From assembly GCA_934153945.1 (NCBI GenBank), contig CAKPFM010000006.1:1-64000 (forward strand): a DNA stretch of 64,000 nucleotides. The letters run 5' to 3'. Below the pieces are notes generated by a model that saw only the letters and a list, made by a program, of their open reading frames with translations, made no database searches and was not told where the DNA came from. Every line of letters begins with the position of its first letter. Position 1 is the first letter of the stretch. Below, one piece after another: positions 45,191-52,390 of this stretch. Both the position numbers and the translations under genes were made by a program. This DNA is from an uncultured Bacilli bacterium (GTDB lineage Bacteria > Bacillota_I > Bacilli_A > RF39 > UBA660).

Positions 45191-46369
45191 TTAAAAACTC
45201 ATTTTACCACTTATTATGTCATTTAAATATCTAAAGTATAATTCAAATAAATTAGCTTTTTTAACATCATCATTAACTGTTAATTCAACTTCACCTATTT
45301 TACTATTATCACTCTTAATTATTAATTTACCTACTACTTCACCTTTATTTATAGGAGCACTTATTTCATTTAACTCAACATCATAAGTTATTTCTCCTAA
45401 TTTATTATTCTTTTCTGTTACTATACTATAACTATCACGAGTTACTATATCTACATATTTTTTGTTTCCTTTTTCTATTTCTTTATCAGTAATTATTTTA
45501 TTTTTTTCAACTACTTCATACATTTTATATTTAGCATATCCATAATCAAGTAAGGAAGATATTTCAGCATTTCTTACAGTACTTGTTTCTTCACCCATTA
45601 CAGTGGAAACAAGTCTCATGTTATCTTTTTTCATAGTAGCTGTTAAACAATATCCTGCTTCTTTAGTATAACCAGTTTTTAACCCATCTACTCCTGCTTT
45701 AAATCTAGTTAATTTATTTGTATTAGTTAACCAAAATTCCCTAGAAGTACCCTTTCTTAAATAATCTTCATATATACTAGTAAATTCTAAAACTTTTTCA
45801 TGTTTAACAAGTTCCCTAGCTATAAAAACCATATCATATGCACTAGAATAATGATTAGCGTCATCTAGTCCATGAGGATTTTTAAAATTAGTATCATTTA
45901 GACCCAATTCTTTTACTTTATCATTCATAAGAACAACAAATTCTTCAACAGTACCAGCTACTGCTTCAGCAAGAGCCACTACAGCATCATTACCACTTGC
46001 TACAGCAACCCCTTTAAATAAATCAGATACTGTCATTTGTTCTCCTGTTTCAAGTAATATTTGACTTCCACCCATCGAAGAAGCTCTCTCTGATACTGTA
46101 ATCATCTCATCCCAACTAATTGTTCCCTTTTCTATTGCTTCTATAATTATTAACATACTCATTATCTTAGTCATAGAAGCAGGCGCTAATTTTTCATGAG
46201 CATTTTTTTCATATAATATTTTACCAGTTTCTTCTTCAATTAATATCGCACTTTTAGCATTAGTAGCTAAAGAATCAGTAACTAAATTATCTACCGCTAT
46301 TGTACTTGCTTTAATACTACCTGGTAATAACATTAATATGCTTAAAAATAAAATACCTATTTTTTTCAT
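45191..46369 (-). CDS. dacF: D-alanyl-D-alanine carboxypeptidase (DacF/PBP5 type)
   Basis: A 392-residue penicillin-binding protein that trims the terminal D-Ala from peptidoglycan. It has a signal peptide (MKKIGILFLSILMLLPGSIKAS), the SxxK motif in LAPASMTKIMSM, the SxN motif in AVASGNDAVVALAE and the KTG motif in GLKTGYTKEAGYC. The C-terminal PBP5-like beta domain is present; its last residues (LFELYFRYLNDII) may be an amphipathic anchor. SD AGAGGTGA. Divergent from yabG. The exact Dac paralogue is not determined. Confidence 0.94.
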   Translation of the reverse strand: MKKIGILFLSILMLLPGSIKASTIAVDNLVTDSLATNAKSAILIEEETGKILYEKNAHEKLAPASMTKIMSMLIIIEAIEKGTISWDEMITVSERASSMGGSQILLETGEQMTVSDLFKGVAVASGNDAVVALAEAVAGTVEEFVVLMNDKVKELGLNDTNFKNPHGLDDANHYSSAYDMVFIARELVKHEKVLEFTSIYEDYLRKGTSREFWLTNTNKLTRFKAGVDGLKTGYTKEAGYCLTATMKKDNMRLVSTVMGEETSTVRNAEISSLLDYGYAKYKMYEVVEKNKIITDKEIEKGNKKYVDIVTRDSYSIVTEKNNKLGEITYDVELNEISAPINKGEVVGKLIIKSDNSKIGEVELTVNDDVKKANLFELYFRYLNDIISGKMSF

Positions 46370-46460
46370 AATTCACCTCTAGTAACAAAATATGAAAAAA
46401 AACTACAATTATTCACGTTCTAATTAAATTTAATTTTTCATATATTTAAATGGTGATAAT

Positions 46461-47237
46461 ATGTTTCAAATTGGTGATTTAGTAACTAGAAATTCATATA
46501 AAAATGACATTGTTTTTAGGATTATGAAAATTGAAGATGGCATATATTATTTAAACGGTAAAAGTGAAAGATTGTTTGCTGATGCTTTAGAAAATGATTT
46601 AAAAAAATATGATGGAGATATTGATCATGATGAACAAGAATTTTTAGATAGAATTAAACTAGATAATTTAGAAAGAAATGACTATTTTTATTTACCAGGA
46701 AAAATATTACATATAGATAGTGATCAAGAATATTTAAATCGTTGTTTAAAATATTATGAAAATATTAATATATGGGCAGTTGGAATATTAGAACGTGAAG
46801 AAAATATTCCTTCTAGAATATATGATTTACTAAAAGAATATAATCCAAATATTGTTGTTATAACAGGCCATGATGCTTACTATAGAAAAAAAGGAGACAT
46901 TAACAATTTAGACAACTATAAAAATAGCAAATACTATGTAAACGCTATAAAGGAAGCAAGAAGATTTGAAAATTCTCATCAAAAATTAATTATTATAGCT
47001 GGTGGATGTCAATCAAATTATGAGGAATTAATAAAAGCTGGCGCTAATTTTGCTTCTAGTCCTAAAAGAGTAAATATTCATGCTTTAGACCCTGCTATTA
47101 TAGCAACTAAAATGAGTTTATCAGATATTACGGAAGATATTAATTTAAAAGAAATATTAGAAAATACCAAATATGGATGTAATGGAATTGGAGGAATAAA
47201 AACAAAAGGAACTATGTATGTTGGATATCCTAGATAG
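46461..47237 (+). CDS. yabG: YabG-type sporulation protease
   Basis: A 258-residue YabG homologue (peptidase family U57, which processes spore coat proteins). Visible: N-terminal FQIGDLVTRNSYKNDIVFRI, KILHIDSDQEYLNRCL, VVITGHDAYY, IIAGGCQSNYEELI, and the C-terminal KYGCNGIGGIKTKGTMYVG. Slightly shorter than B. subtilis YabG (about 290). Its neighbour veg is as in B. subtilis. Its presence suggests spore-forming ability or ancestry. SD GGTGATA; TATATT lies 14 nt upstream of the ATG. Confidence 0.93.
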   Translation: MFQIGDLVTRNSYKNDIVFRIMKIEDGIYYLNGKSERLFADALENDLKKYDGDIDHDEQEFLDRIKLDNLERNDYFYLPGKILHIDSDQEYLNRCLKYYENINIWAVGILEREENIPSRIYDLLKEYNPNIVVITGHDAYYRKKGDINNLDNYKNSKYYVNAIKEARRFENSHQKLIIIAGGCQSNYEELIKAGANFASSPKRVNIHALDPAIIATKMSLSDITEDINLKEILENTKYGCNGIGGIKTKGTMYVGYPR

Positions 47238-47245
47238 GAGGATTA

Positions 47246-47476
47246 ATGAATACTGAAACTATTAAAAAGAAATTAAATGACTATATTGGTAAAGAAGCAA
47301 CTATCAAATATAGTTTAGGAAGAAATAAATATGAAACTTATAATGTAATCATAAAAGAATTATATAATAAAGTATTTGTAGTAGAAGAAAATAAAAATAG
47401 ATTATCATTTTCATACAGTGATGTTATAACTAAAACAATAAAAATTAATTTTAAAGAAAAAGATTCTAGTAATTAA
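47246..47476 (+). CDS. veg: Veg-family protein
   Basis: A 76-residue protein with the Veg (DUF1021) pattern: IGKEATIKYSLGRNKYETYN, VFVVEENKNRLSFSYSDVIT and a final IKINF strand. In B. subtilis Veg is highly expressed and influences biofilm-matrix genes. It lies 8 nt after yabG with an AGGAGG SD and is followed by a terminator, so yabG-veg is a two-gene operon. Confidence 0.9.
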   Translation: MNTETIKKKLNDYIGKEATIKYSLGRNKYETYNVIIKELYNKVFVVEENKNRLSFSYSDVITKTIKINFKEKDSSN

Positions 47477-47492
47477 CTAGAATTTTTATTTT
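47463..47492 (+). terminator. terminator of yabG-veg
   Basis: Stem ATTCTAG/CTAGAAT with a 7-nt loop, then TTTTATTTT. Confidence 0.85.
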
Positions 47493-47552
47493 ACATTTTA
47501 GGAAAAAATCATTTTACAAAAAAAGACAAAATAATTTTAAATATTAATAACC

Positions 47553-47581
47553 TTTACTTAAAATTTTTACTATGCTATAAT
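47553..47581 (+). promoter_or_regulatory. promoter of the DUF4358-like gene
   Basis: TTTACT, 17-bp spacer, TATAAT preceded by TG-C, 23 nt before the ATG at 47605. Confidence 0.6.
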
Positions 47582-47604
47582 CTTGATAAAGATAGGAGGA
47601 TTTT

Positions 47605-48195
47605 ATGAAAAAAGAAAACATTATAATTGGTATTATAGTTCTAACTGTTATTGTTATTTTAGGAGTTTTATTTATAAATTTTAATAAAAACGAAACTACT
47701 GAAAATACTATAAAAAATAGTAAAGATATGATAAAGATGGTTAATTCAATATATCAAAATATTAATAATGAATTACCAAGTCTTGAAACAATGACTATTG
47801 ATATTAATAATCTTGATGATGTAACTAGTTATACAGGATTAAAATCAAATAAAGATATTGAAGAACTAGTAATATCTGTTCCAATGATGAATGCCCAAGC
47901 ATATAGTCTTGCTGTTGTAAAAGTAAAAGATGGAGCTAATATAGAAAGTTTAAAGCAAGAAATGTTAGACAATATCGATATGCGTAGATGGATATGTGTA
48001 AGTGCTGAAAAATTATATATTACAAATAATGGAAATATAATTTTCTTAGTGATGTCTGATAAAGATACAGCTAAAATTGTTTATGATGAATTTAAATCAT
48101 ATGTAAATAACAAAGTTGGTAAAGAGCTAGAAAAAACAAATGAGGAAGAAAATATAGAACTTCCACCAGAAATGCCAGCAACACCAGTAGAATAG
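47605..48195 (+). CDS. DUF4358-like exported protein
   Basis: A 196-residue protein with an N-terminal membrane helix (IIIGIIVLTVIVILGVLFI) and an extracytoplasmic domain. The pattern 'AYSLAVVKVKDGANIESLKQ' with 'RRWICVSAEKLYI' fits the DUF4358 group of Bacillota. It ends with a Pro/Glu-rich tail. SD AGGAGG. It is followed by a hairpin, then an O-acyltransferase operon, so a wall-polymer link is possible but only by proximity. Confidence 0.7.
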   Translation: MKKENIIIGIIVLTVIVILGVLFINFNKNETTENTIKNSKDMIKMVNSIYQNINNELPSLETMTIDINNLDDVTSYTGLKSNKDIEELVISVPMMNAQAYSLAVVKVKDGANIESLKQEMLDNIDMRRWICVSAEKLYITNNGNIIFLVMSDKDTAKIVYDEFKSYVNNKVGKELEKTNEEENIELPPEMPATPVE

Positions 48196-48196
48196 A

Positions 48197-48219
48197 AGCA
48201 CCTTAATTGGTGCCTTTTT
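48197..48219 (+). terminator. terminator after the DUF4358-like gene
   Basis: Stem GCACC/GGTGC (with flanking AAG/CTT) then TTTTT, just upstream of the MBOAT gene SD. Read-through is plausible because of the short run. Confidence 0.65.
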
Positions 48220-48234
48220 AAAAGGAGGAATAAA

Positions 48235-49626
48235 ATGTTATTCACAAGTATAAGTTTTTTATATTATTTTTTACCAATAGTCTTAATAATATATTTTATA
48301 GCACCAAAAAAATATAAGAATTTAATTTTATTTATTTTTTCATTAATATTCTATTTTTATGGTGAACCTAAATATATATTTTTAATGATTTTAGAAATAC
48401 TAATAGCTTATATTGGAGCTATACTAATAGATAAATATAAAAGTAAAAAAATATTAATTCTTACCCTATTCATTCATATAATCTTACTTATAATATTTAA
48501 ATATACTAACTTTTTAACAACAAATATTAATAATGTATTCAATACTAATTTCAAATTACTAAACATAGCATTACCTATTGGAATATCATTTTATACATTT
48601 CAAATTATCAGTTATATAGTTGATGTGTATAAAGGTAAAGTAAAAGTTCAAAAAAGTTTCTTAAAACTAGCTACTTATGTATCTTTATTTCCACAATTAA
48701 TAGCTGGTCCTATAGTTAGATATGAAGTAATAGAAAATGAATTAGATAATAGAAAACATAGTTTTGAAGATTTCTCTTTAGGTGTTAGAAGATTTACAAT
48801 TGGTTTAGCTAAAAAAGTGTTGATTGCCAATATGTTAGGAGAACTATGTACTAAATTTAGTCTAGTAGATGAAAGAAGTATTGTTCTTTATTGGATATTT
48901 GCTATAAGCTATATGCTACAAATTTATTTTGACTTTTCAGCATATTCAGATATGGCTATTGGATTAGGTAGAATGTTTGGATTTCATTTTCTAGAAAACT
49001 TCGATTATCCATATATTTCAAAAAGTATTACAGAGTTTTGGAGAAGATGGCATATATCACTAGGATCTTGGTTTAGAGATTATGTCTATATTCCATTAGG
49101 TGGTAATAGAGTTAGTAAAATAAAACATTTAAGAAATATTTTAATAGTATGGTTATTAACTGGTATATGGCATGGAGCAAGTTGGAATTTTGTTATTTGG
49201 GGATTAATGTTTGGAATAATATTAATAATAGAAAAATTATTTTTAAATAAATATTTAGAAAAATTACCTAGTTTTATAAGAAGAATATATGTATTATTTA
49301 TAGTAATGATTAGTTTCATAATATTTAATGCTGATACAATAAGTAATGCAATATCAAATATTATTGGTTTATTTGGATTTAATAAGGAAACATTTATAAA
49401 TAATTATACAATCTATTATTTAAAAAGTTATTTTATAATACTAGTTATTGCTATAATAGCTTCTACCCCACTTATTAAAAAACAACTAGAAAATATGAAA
49501 AAAAATAAATTTATGAATAAATTAATTAATATATTAGAACCTATTTATATTGTTACATTACTATTAATTGTAACATCATATTTAATTGATAACTCATATA
49601 ATCCATTTTTATATTTTAGATTTTAG
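48235..49626 (+). CDS. MBOAT-family O-acyltransferase
   Basis: A 463-residue polytopic protein of the AlgI/DltB/PatA type that moves acyl groups across the membrane to a cell-surface polymer. Signatures: PIGISFYTFQIISYIVDVY, QLIAGPIVRYEVI, FWRRWHISLGSWFRDYVYIP and the catalytic-His region LTGIWHGASWNFVIWG. SD AAAGGAGG. The DHHW/SGNH protein 8 nt downstream is its usual partner. The modified polymer (peptidoglycan, teichoic acid or exopolysaccharide) is not known. Confidence 0.95.
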   Translation: MLFTSISFLYYFLPIVLIIYFIAPKKYKNLILFIFSLIFYFYGEPKYIFLMILEILIAYIGAILIDKYKSKKILILTLFIHIILLIIFKYTNFLTTNINNVFNTNFKLLNIALPIGISFYTFQIISYIVDVYKGKVKVQKSFLKLATYVSLFPQLIAGPIVRYEVIENELDNRKHSFEDFSLGVRRFTIGLAKKVLIANMLGELCTKFSLVDERSIVLYWIFAISYMLQIYFDFSAYSDMAIGLGRMFGFHFLENFDYPYISKSITEFWRRWHISLGSWFRDYVYIPLGGNRVSKIKHLRNILIVWLLTGIWHGASWNFVIWGLMFGIILIIEKLFLNKYLEKLPSFIRRIYVLFIVMISFIIFNADTISNAISNIIGLFGFNKETFINNYTIYYLKSYFIILVIAIIASTPLIKKQLENMKKNKFMNKLINILEPIYIVTLLLIVTSYLIDNSYNPFLYFRF

Positions 49627-49634
49627 GAGGAATT

Positions 49635-50711
49635 ATGAATAATAAAATAAAAGATAAAGTTGTAACTATATTATTTTCATCAATCTTAATTATTTTTTTC
49701 TTAATTAATGTGATTAAAAAAGATGATGATATATCTATTTCTGAACGAAGAAAATTAGAAAAGTTCCCTACTCTTACAATTAACAATCTAATGGATGGAA
49801 TATTCTTTAAAAAGTTTGAAACTTATACTACTGATCAATTTATAAAAAGAGACTATTTTAGAAAATTAAAAGTCAATTTAGAATTAAATATTAAAAAAAA
49901 CTATAATAATTTATATAATTATAATGGATATATAGTTGAACAAACATTTCCATTAAATAAAAATTCTATTATAAATTTAGCTAATAAAATGAATTCTATT
50001 AAAGAAACATATTTAACTAATAACAATATTTATTTTACTATTGTTCCAGATAAAAATTATTTTATTAATAATGGTAATTTAAAATTAGATTATAATGAAC
50101 TTACTAATTTAATGAAAAATAATTTAAAAGATTTTAATTATATAGATATATTTAGTATATTAAATTTAGATGATTATTATAAAACTGATACTCATTGGAA
50201 ACAAGAAAACATAAAAAAGGTAGCTCTTCTTTTATCAAAAAATATGAATTTTGATTTTTATGATAACTATAATGAATTAGAAATAACTTCATTTAAAGGA
50301 GTTTATTCCGGTCAACTTCCTATTAAAACCGAATTAGATAAAATAACTATTTTAACAAATGATATTATAAAAAACAGTACAGTTTATAATTATGAGACAA
50401 AAAAAGAAACAGAAGTTTATGATTTAACTAAAGTTAATTCATTAGATAAATATGATATATATTTATCAGGAGCTGTTTCAATTATTGATATTATAAATAA
50501 TAATTCTAGTAATAAAGAATTAATCGTATTTAGAGATTCTTATGGTAGCAGTTTAGTACCCCTACTTATTCAAGGTTATAAAAAAATAACTGTCATTGAT
50601 ACTAGATATGTATCACCTAAGATATTAAATGAATATGTCAATTTTAATAATAAAGATGTATTATTTATATATGGAGTTATATCAGTAAATAATAGTTCTT
50701 CAATAAGATAA
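49635..50711 (+). CDS. DHHW/AlgJ-like SGNH acetyltransferase partner
   Basis: A 358-residue protein with one N-terminal helix (about residues 8-23) and a DHHW (AlgJ/AlgX-like) extracytoplasmic domain. The motif YYKTDTHWKQENIK holds the Asp-x-His pair, and VFRDSYGSSLVPLL the catalytic-Ser block. It should accept acyl groups delivered by the MBOAT protein and transfer them to a glycan. AGGAGG SD. Second gene of the pair. Confidence 0.88.
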   Translation: MNNKIKDKVVTILFSSILIIFFLINVIKKDDDISISERRKLEKFPTLTINNLMDGIFFKKFETYTTDQFIKRDYFRKLKVNLELNIKKNYNNLYNYNGYIVEQTFPLNKNSIINLANKMNSIKETYLTNNNIYFTIVPDKNYFINNGNLKLDYNELTNLMKNNLKDFNYIDIFSILNLDDYYKTDTHWKQENIKKVALLLSKNMNFDFYDNYNELEITSFKGVYSGQLPIKTELDKITILTNDIIKNSTVYNYETKKETEVYDLTKVNSLDKYDIYLSGAVSIIDIINNNSSNKELIVFRDSYGSSLVPLLIQGYKKITVIDTRYVSPKILNEYVNFNNKDVLFIYGVISVNNSSSIR

Positions 50712-50727
50712 AAAACATCAATATTAC

Positions 50728-50756
50728 TTGTACACAAAACATTTGTTTATTATAAT
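50728..50756 (+). promoter_or_regulatory. promoter of toxin-like locus T3 with spacer dyad
   Basis: TTGTAC (50728-50733), 17-bp spacer with AAACATTTGTTT, TATAAT (50751-50756). Predicted +1 about 50763. Confidence 0.75.
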
Positions 50757-50818
50757 ATTTATAAGAACATTTGATGTGAGTGTCGTCCTTCAATCTTGAA
50801 AAAGAAAGGAGGGATACA

Positions 50819-50911
50819 ATGAAGAAAAGAACTTTTACTATAAAAGTCCTTCGTCTTATTGCTATCATTTTATTACTCCTTACCTTATTGGTAATAGCAA
50901 TAAAATTATGA
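50819..50911 (+). CDS. T3: 30-residue hydrophobic peptide, putative type I toxin
   Basis: Peptide MKKRTFTIKVLRLIAI plus LLLLTLLVIAIKL-type tail: a strongly basic N-terminus (K, K, R, K, R) and about 17 hydrophobic residues. It is unrelated to T1/T2 but has the same build. SD AAAGGAGGG; TCCTT upstream can pair with AAGGA of the SD. The leader element GAACATTTGAT (50765-50775) is complementary to ATCAAATGTTC (50974-50984) in the terminator, and leader GAGTGTC is complementary to GACACTC at the stop codon. A convergent antisense RNA is predicted. No known family recognised. Confidence 0.7.
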   Translation: MKKRTFTIKVLRLIAIILLLLTLLVIAIKL

Positions 50912-51015
50912 CACTCTTTCATCTCTGATTGAGTGTCAATACTAATTTTTTAGAGGCGACATTCACTTGCAGAATCAAATGTTCCCCTTTTTTATTTTAT
51001 GCAAGAATACTTGCT
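50897..51015 (-). ncRNA. T3 antisense RNA (putative antitoxin)
   Basis: Minus-strand TTGTAA (51045-51050), 17 bp, TATTAT with extended TG (51022-51027). The transcript starts with hairpin GCAAG-TATT-CTTGC and ends at the GACACTC/GAGTGTC hairpin (50910-50937) followed by ATAATTTTATT. The -35 lies inside a terminator-like hairpin (51034-51056). Confidence 0.5.
50958..50999 (+). terminator. T3 toxin mRNA terminator
   Basis: A weak local stem (ACATT/AATGT) followed by CCCC and T6ATTTTAT. Pairing of the right arm with the mRNA 5' end is stronger than the local stem. Confidence 0.6.
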
Positions 51016-51033
51016 AAATACATAATAGCATAA

Positions 51034-51056
51034 AAAAGAACTTTTTACAAGTTCTT
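51034..51056 (-). terminator. terminator-like hairpin duplicated with locus T3
   Basis: AAGAACTT-GTAAA-AAGTTCTT followed by T-rich sequence. The same hairpin at 51444-51466 ends the rnf operon; this copy has no gene upstream and appears to have been duplicated with the locus. It now overlaps the antisense -35. Confidence 0.65.
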
Positions 51057-51131
51057 CTTTATATCTATTAAACTATAAAACAATATATTAAATCTAATAT
51101 GTTGATTCAAATAAAAAAATATCAATACTAC

Positions 51132-51160
51132 TTGTATACAAAACATTTGTTTGCTATAAT
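51132..51160 (+). promoter_or_regulatory. promoter of toxin-like locus T4 with spacer dyad
   Basis: TTGTAT (51132-51137), 17-bp spacer with AAACATTTGTTT, TATAAT (51155-51160) preceded by TG-C. Predicted +1 about 51167. Confidence 0.75.
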
Positions 51161-51225
51161 ACTTACAGGAACATTTAGTTGTTGAGTGTCTACCAAATCT
51201 CTTATAGAGAGGAGGTTTGATAATA

Positions 51226-51318
51226 ATGAAAAAAAGAAACTTTATTATTAAAGTTCTTAGGTACATTACTATCATTTTATTTCTTCTTATCATTTTGATA
51301 GTAGTAATAAAAAAATGA
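51226..51318 (+). CDS. T4: 30-residue hydrophobic peptide, putative type I toxin
   Basis: Peptide MKKRNFIIKVLRYITI with tail ILFLLIILIVVIKK. It is a diverged paralogue of T3: MKKRxFxIKVLR is kept, while the hydrophobic part has changed conservatively. SD GAGGAGG is partly in a hairpin (TCTCT-TAT-AGAGA). Leader GGAACATTTAGTT (51168-51180) pairs with AACTGAATGTTCC (51385-51397) with one G-U. The divergence of T3 and T4 with kept length, charge pattern and RNA pairings supports a selected function. Confidence 0.7.
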   Translation: MKKRNFIIKVLRYITIILFLLIILIVVIKK

Positions 51319-51425
51319 CACTTAATTCTTTTTTGAATTAAATGTCGATCCAAAATTTTTTTAGGTAGACATTCAACATAACAAAACTGAATGTTCCTTT
51401 TTTATTTTATGCAAGAATACTTGCT
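51305..51425 (-). ncRNA. T4 antisense RNA (putative antitoxin)
   Basis: Minus-strand TTGTAA (51455-51460), 17 bp, TATTAT with extended TG (51432-51437). Starts near 51425 with hairpin GCAAG/CTTGC; ends at a 12-bp stem (51317-51346, GACACTTAATTC with one mismatch). Confidence 0.5.
51368..51409 (+). terminator. T4 toxin mRNA terminator
   Basis: Stem ACATTCA/TGAATGT, then TCC and T6ATTTTAT. Confidence 0.7.
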
Positions 51426-51443
51426 AAATACATAATAACATAA

Positions 51444-51466
51444 AAAAGAACTTTTTACAAGTTCTT
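51444..51466 (-). terminator. terminator of the rnf operon
   Basis: AAGAACTT-GTAAA-AAGTTCTT with T6 on the minus strand, 10 nt beyond the stop at 51476. The antisense promoter of T4 overlaps it. Confidence 0.85.
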
Positions 51467-51475
51467 CTATATCAA

Positions 51476-51733
51476 TCAATTTAATTCTTTTAAGAATTCT
51501 TCCATTTCCTTTAATTTTTCACCTCTTAAAGGCTTACACTTTTTATAATTTTCTATATTTTTACACATAGCTTCTGCCATACCTTCACAGCTTCCAAAAC
51601 CACAACTACCACAATTAAATCCTGGTAGTCTTTTTAAATACTCATCTTTTTTAGAATTATCTTCATTATCAAGTAAATTTAAAACTATTCCAATTATTAA
51701 ACCTGTAAAAGTTATGATAACAATTCCTATCAT
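51476..51733 (-). CDS. rnfB: mini-RnfB (membrane helix plus one [4Fe-4S] domain)
   Basis: An 85-residue protein: an N-terminal helix (IGIVIITFTGLIIGIVLNLL) and the RnfB iron-sulfur motif LPGFNCGSCGFGSCEGMAEAM with a later Cys (YKKCKPLRG). Normal RnfB continues with several ferredoxin-type cluster domains (about 260-330 residues); here the gene ends at once with an intact terminator, so this is not a sequencing cut within the window. Last of rnf C-D/G-E-A-B. The ATG at 51733 overlaps the stop of a 35-residue ORF (ATGA) and has GGAGGA SD. Confidence 0.82.
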   Translation of the reverse strand: MIGIVIITFTGLIIGIVLNLLDNEDNSKKDEYLKRLPGFNCGSCGFGSCEGMAEAMCKNIENYKKCKPLRGEKLKEMEEFLKELN

Positions 51734-51837
51734 TTTTTCCTCCTCATACAACTACTACAATCATGATTACAATTATTTTTTTTATATAACATAATTGTTA
51801 ATATAATAAGTAAAATTAATAATATATAACTAAACAT
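51730..51837 (-). CDS. 35-residue Cys-rich membrane peptide between rnfA and rnfB
   Basis: A short frame: MFSYILLILLIILTIML, then KKNNCNHDCSSCMRRKK. One membrane helix is followed by a CxHxxCxxC cluster. It overlaps the end of rnfA by 8 nt and its stop overlaps the mini-rnfB ATG, so coupling to both is likely. It resembles FeoB-associated Cys-rich small proteins in layout. It may help carry or load a metal or cluster for the Rnf complex; that is inference. Confidence 0.6.
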   Translation of the reverse strand: MFSYILLILLIILTIMLYKKNNCNHDCSSCMRRKK

Positions 51838-52390
51838 ATCTAGCAAATATAAGAGTCATAATAGCAGCTGTTATAAAAGCAATTGGAACCCCATTTAATC
51901 TTCCTAAATTAACTTTAGAAATTTTTTCCCTTATAGTAGAAAAAATATAAATAACAAGTGTAAAACCTAAACTACTACTTACACTATAAACTAACATTTC
52001 TAAAAAATTAAAATTACTATTAATATTAATTAATGTTACACCTAATACAGCACAATTAGTAGTAATAAGAGGTAAATAAATACCAAAACTTTTATATAAT
52101 TCTTTATTATATTTTTTTAATAATATAACTAACATTTGAACGAATGCAGCTATTACTAAAATAAAGAAAACTGTTTTTAAATAAACTGTATTTGTTGGTA
52201 CTAATACATAATTATAAATTAGAAAAGTAATAATAGATGAACAAGTTATTACAAAAGTAACACATAATCCCATAGATAAAGCACTTTTACTTTTAGAAGA
52301 AGTACCTATAAAAGGACATATTCCTAAAAACTTAGTCAAAACTATATTTTGAGTCAAAAGTGATGTTATAAATAAACTAAATAGATTCAT
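51830..52390 (-). CDS. rnfA: Rnf electron transport subunit RnfA
   Basis: A 186-residue six-helix membrane protein. Signatures: TQNIVLTKFLGICPFIG near the start and PLITTNCAVLGVTL in the middle, each with the Cys that co-ordinates the intramembrane [2Fe-2S] cluster shared with RnfE. The ATG at 52390 (GGGGTGAT SD) is favoured over a GTG three codons upstream. It overlaps rnfE by 14 nt. Confidence 0.94.
   Translation of the reverse strand: MNLFSLFITSLLTQNIVLTKFLGICPFIGTSSKSKSALSMGLCVTFVITCSSIITFLIYNYVLVPTNTVYLKTVFFILVIAAFVQMLVILLKKYNKELYKSFGIYLPLITTNCAVLGVTLININSNFNFLEMLVYSVSSSLGFTLVIYIFSTIREKISKVNLGRLNGVPIAFITAAIMTLIFARYV

Noticed and set aside
50677..51353. Minus-strand frames of 81 and 102 codons across loci T3/T4
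   Set aside because: They run antisense through promoters, terminators and the small peptides and have no SD. The antisense transcript is better explained as a non-coding RNA.
51476..51500. Frameshift as explanation of the short rnfB
   Set aside because: No Cys-rich ferredoxin-like sequence follows in any frame; an intact terminator begins within 10 nt of the stop codon.
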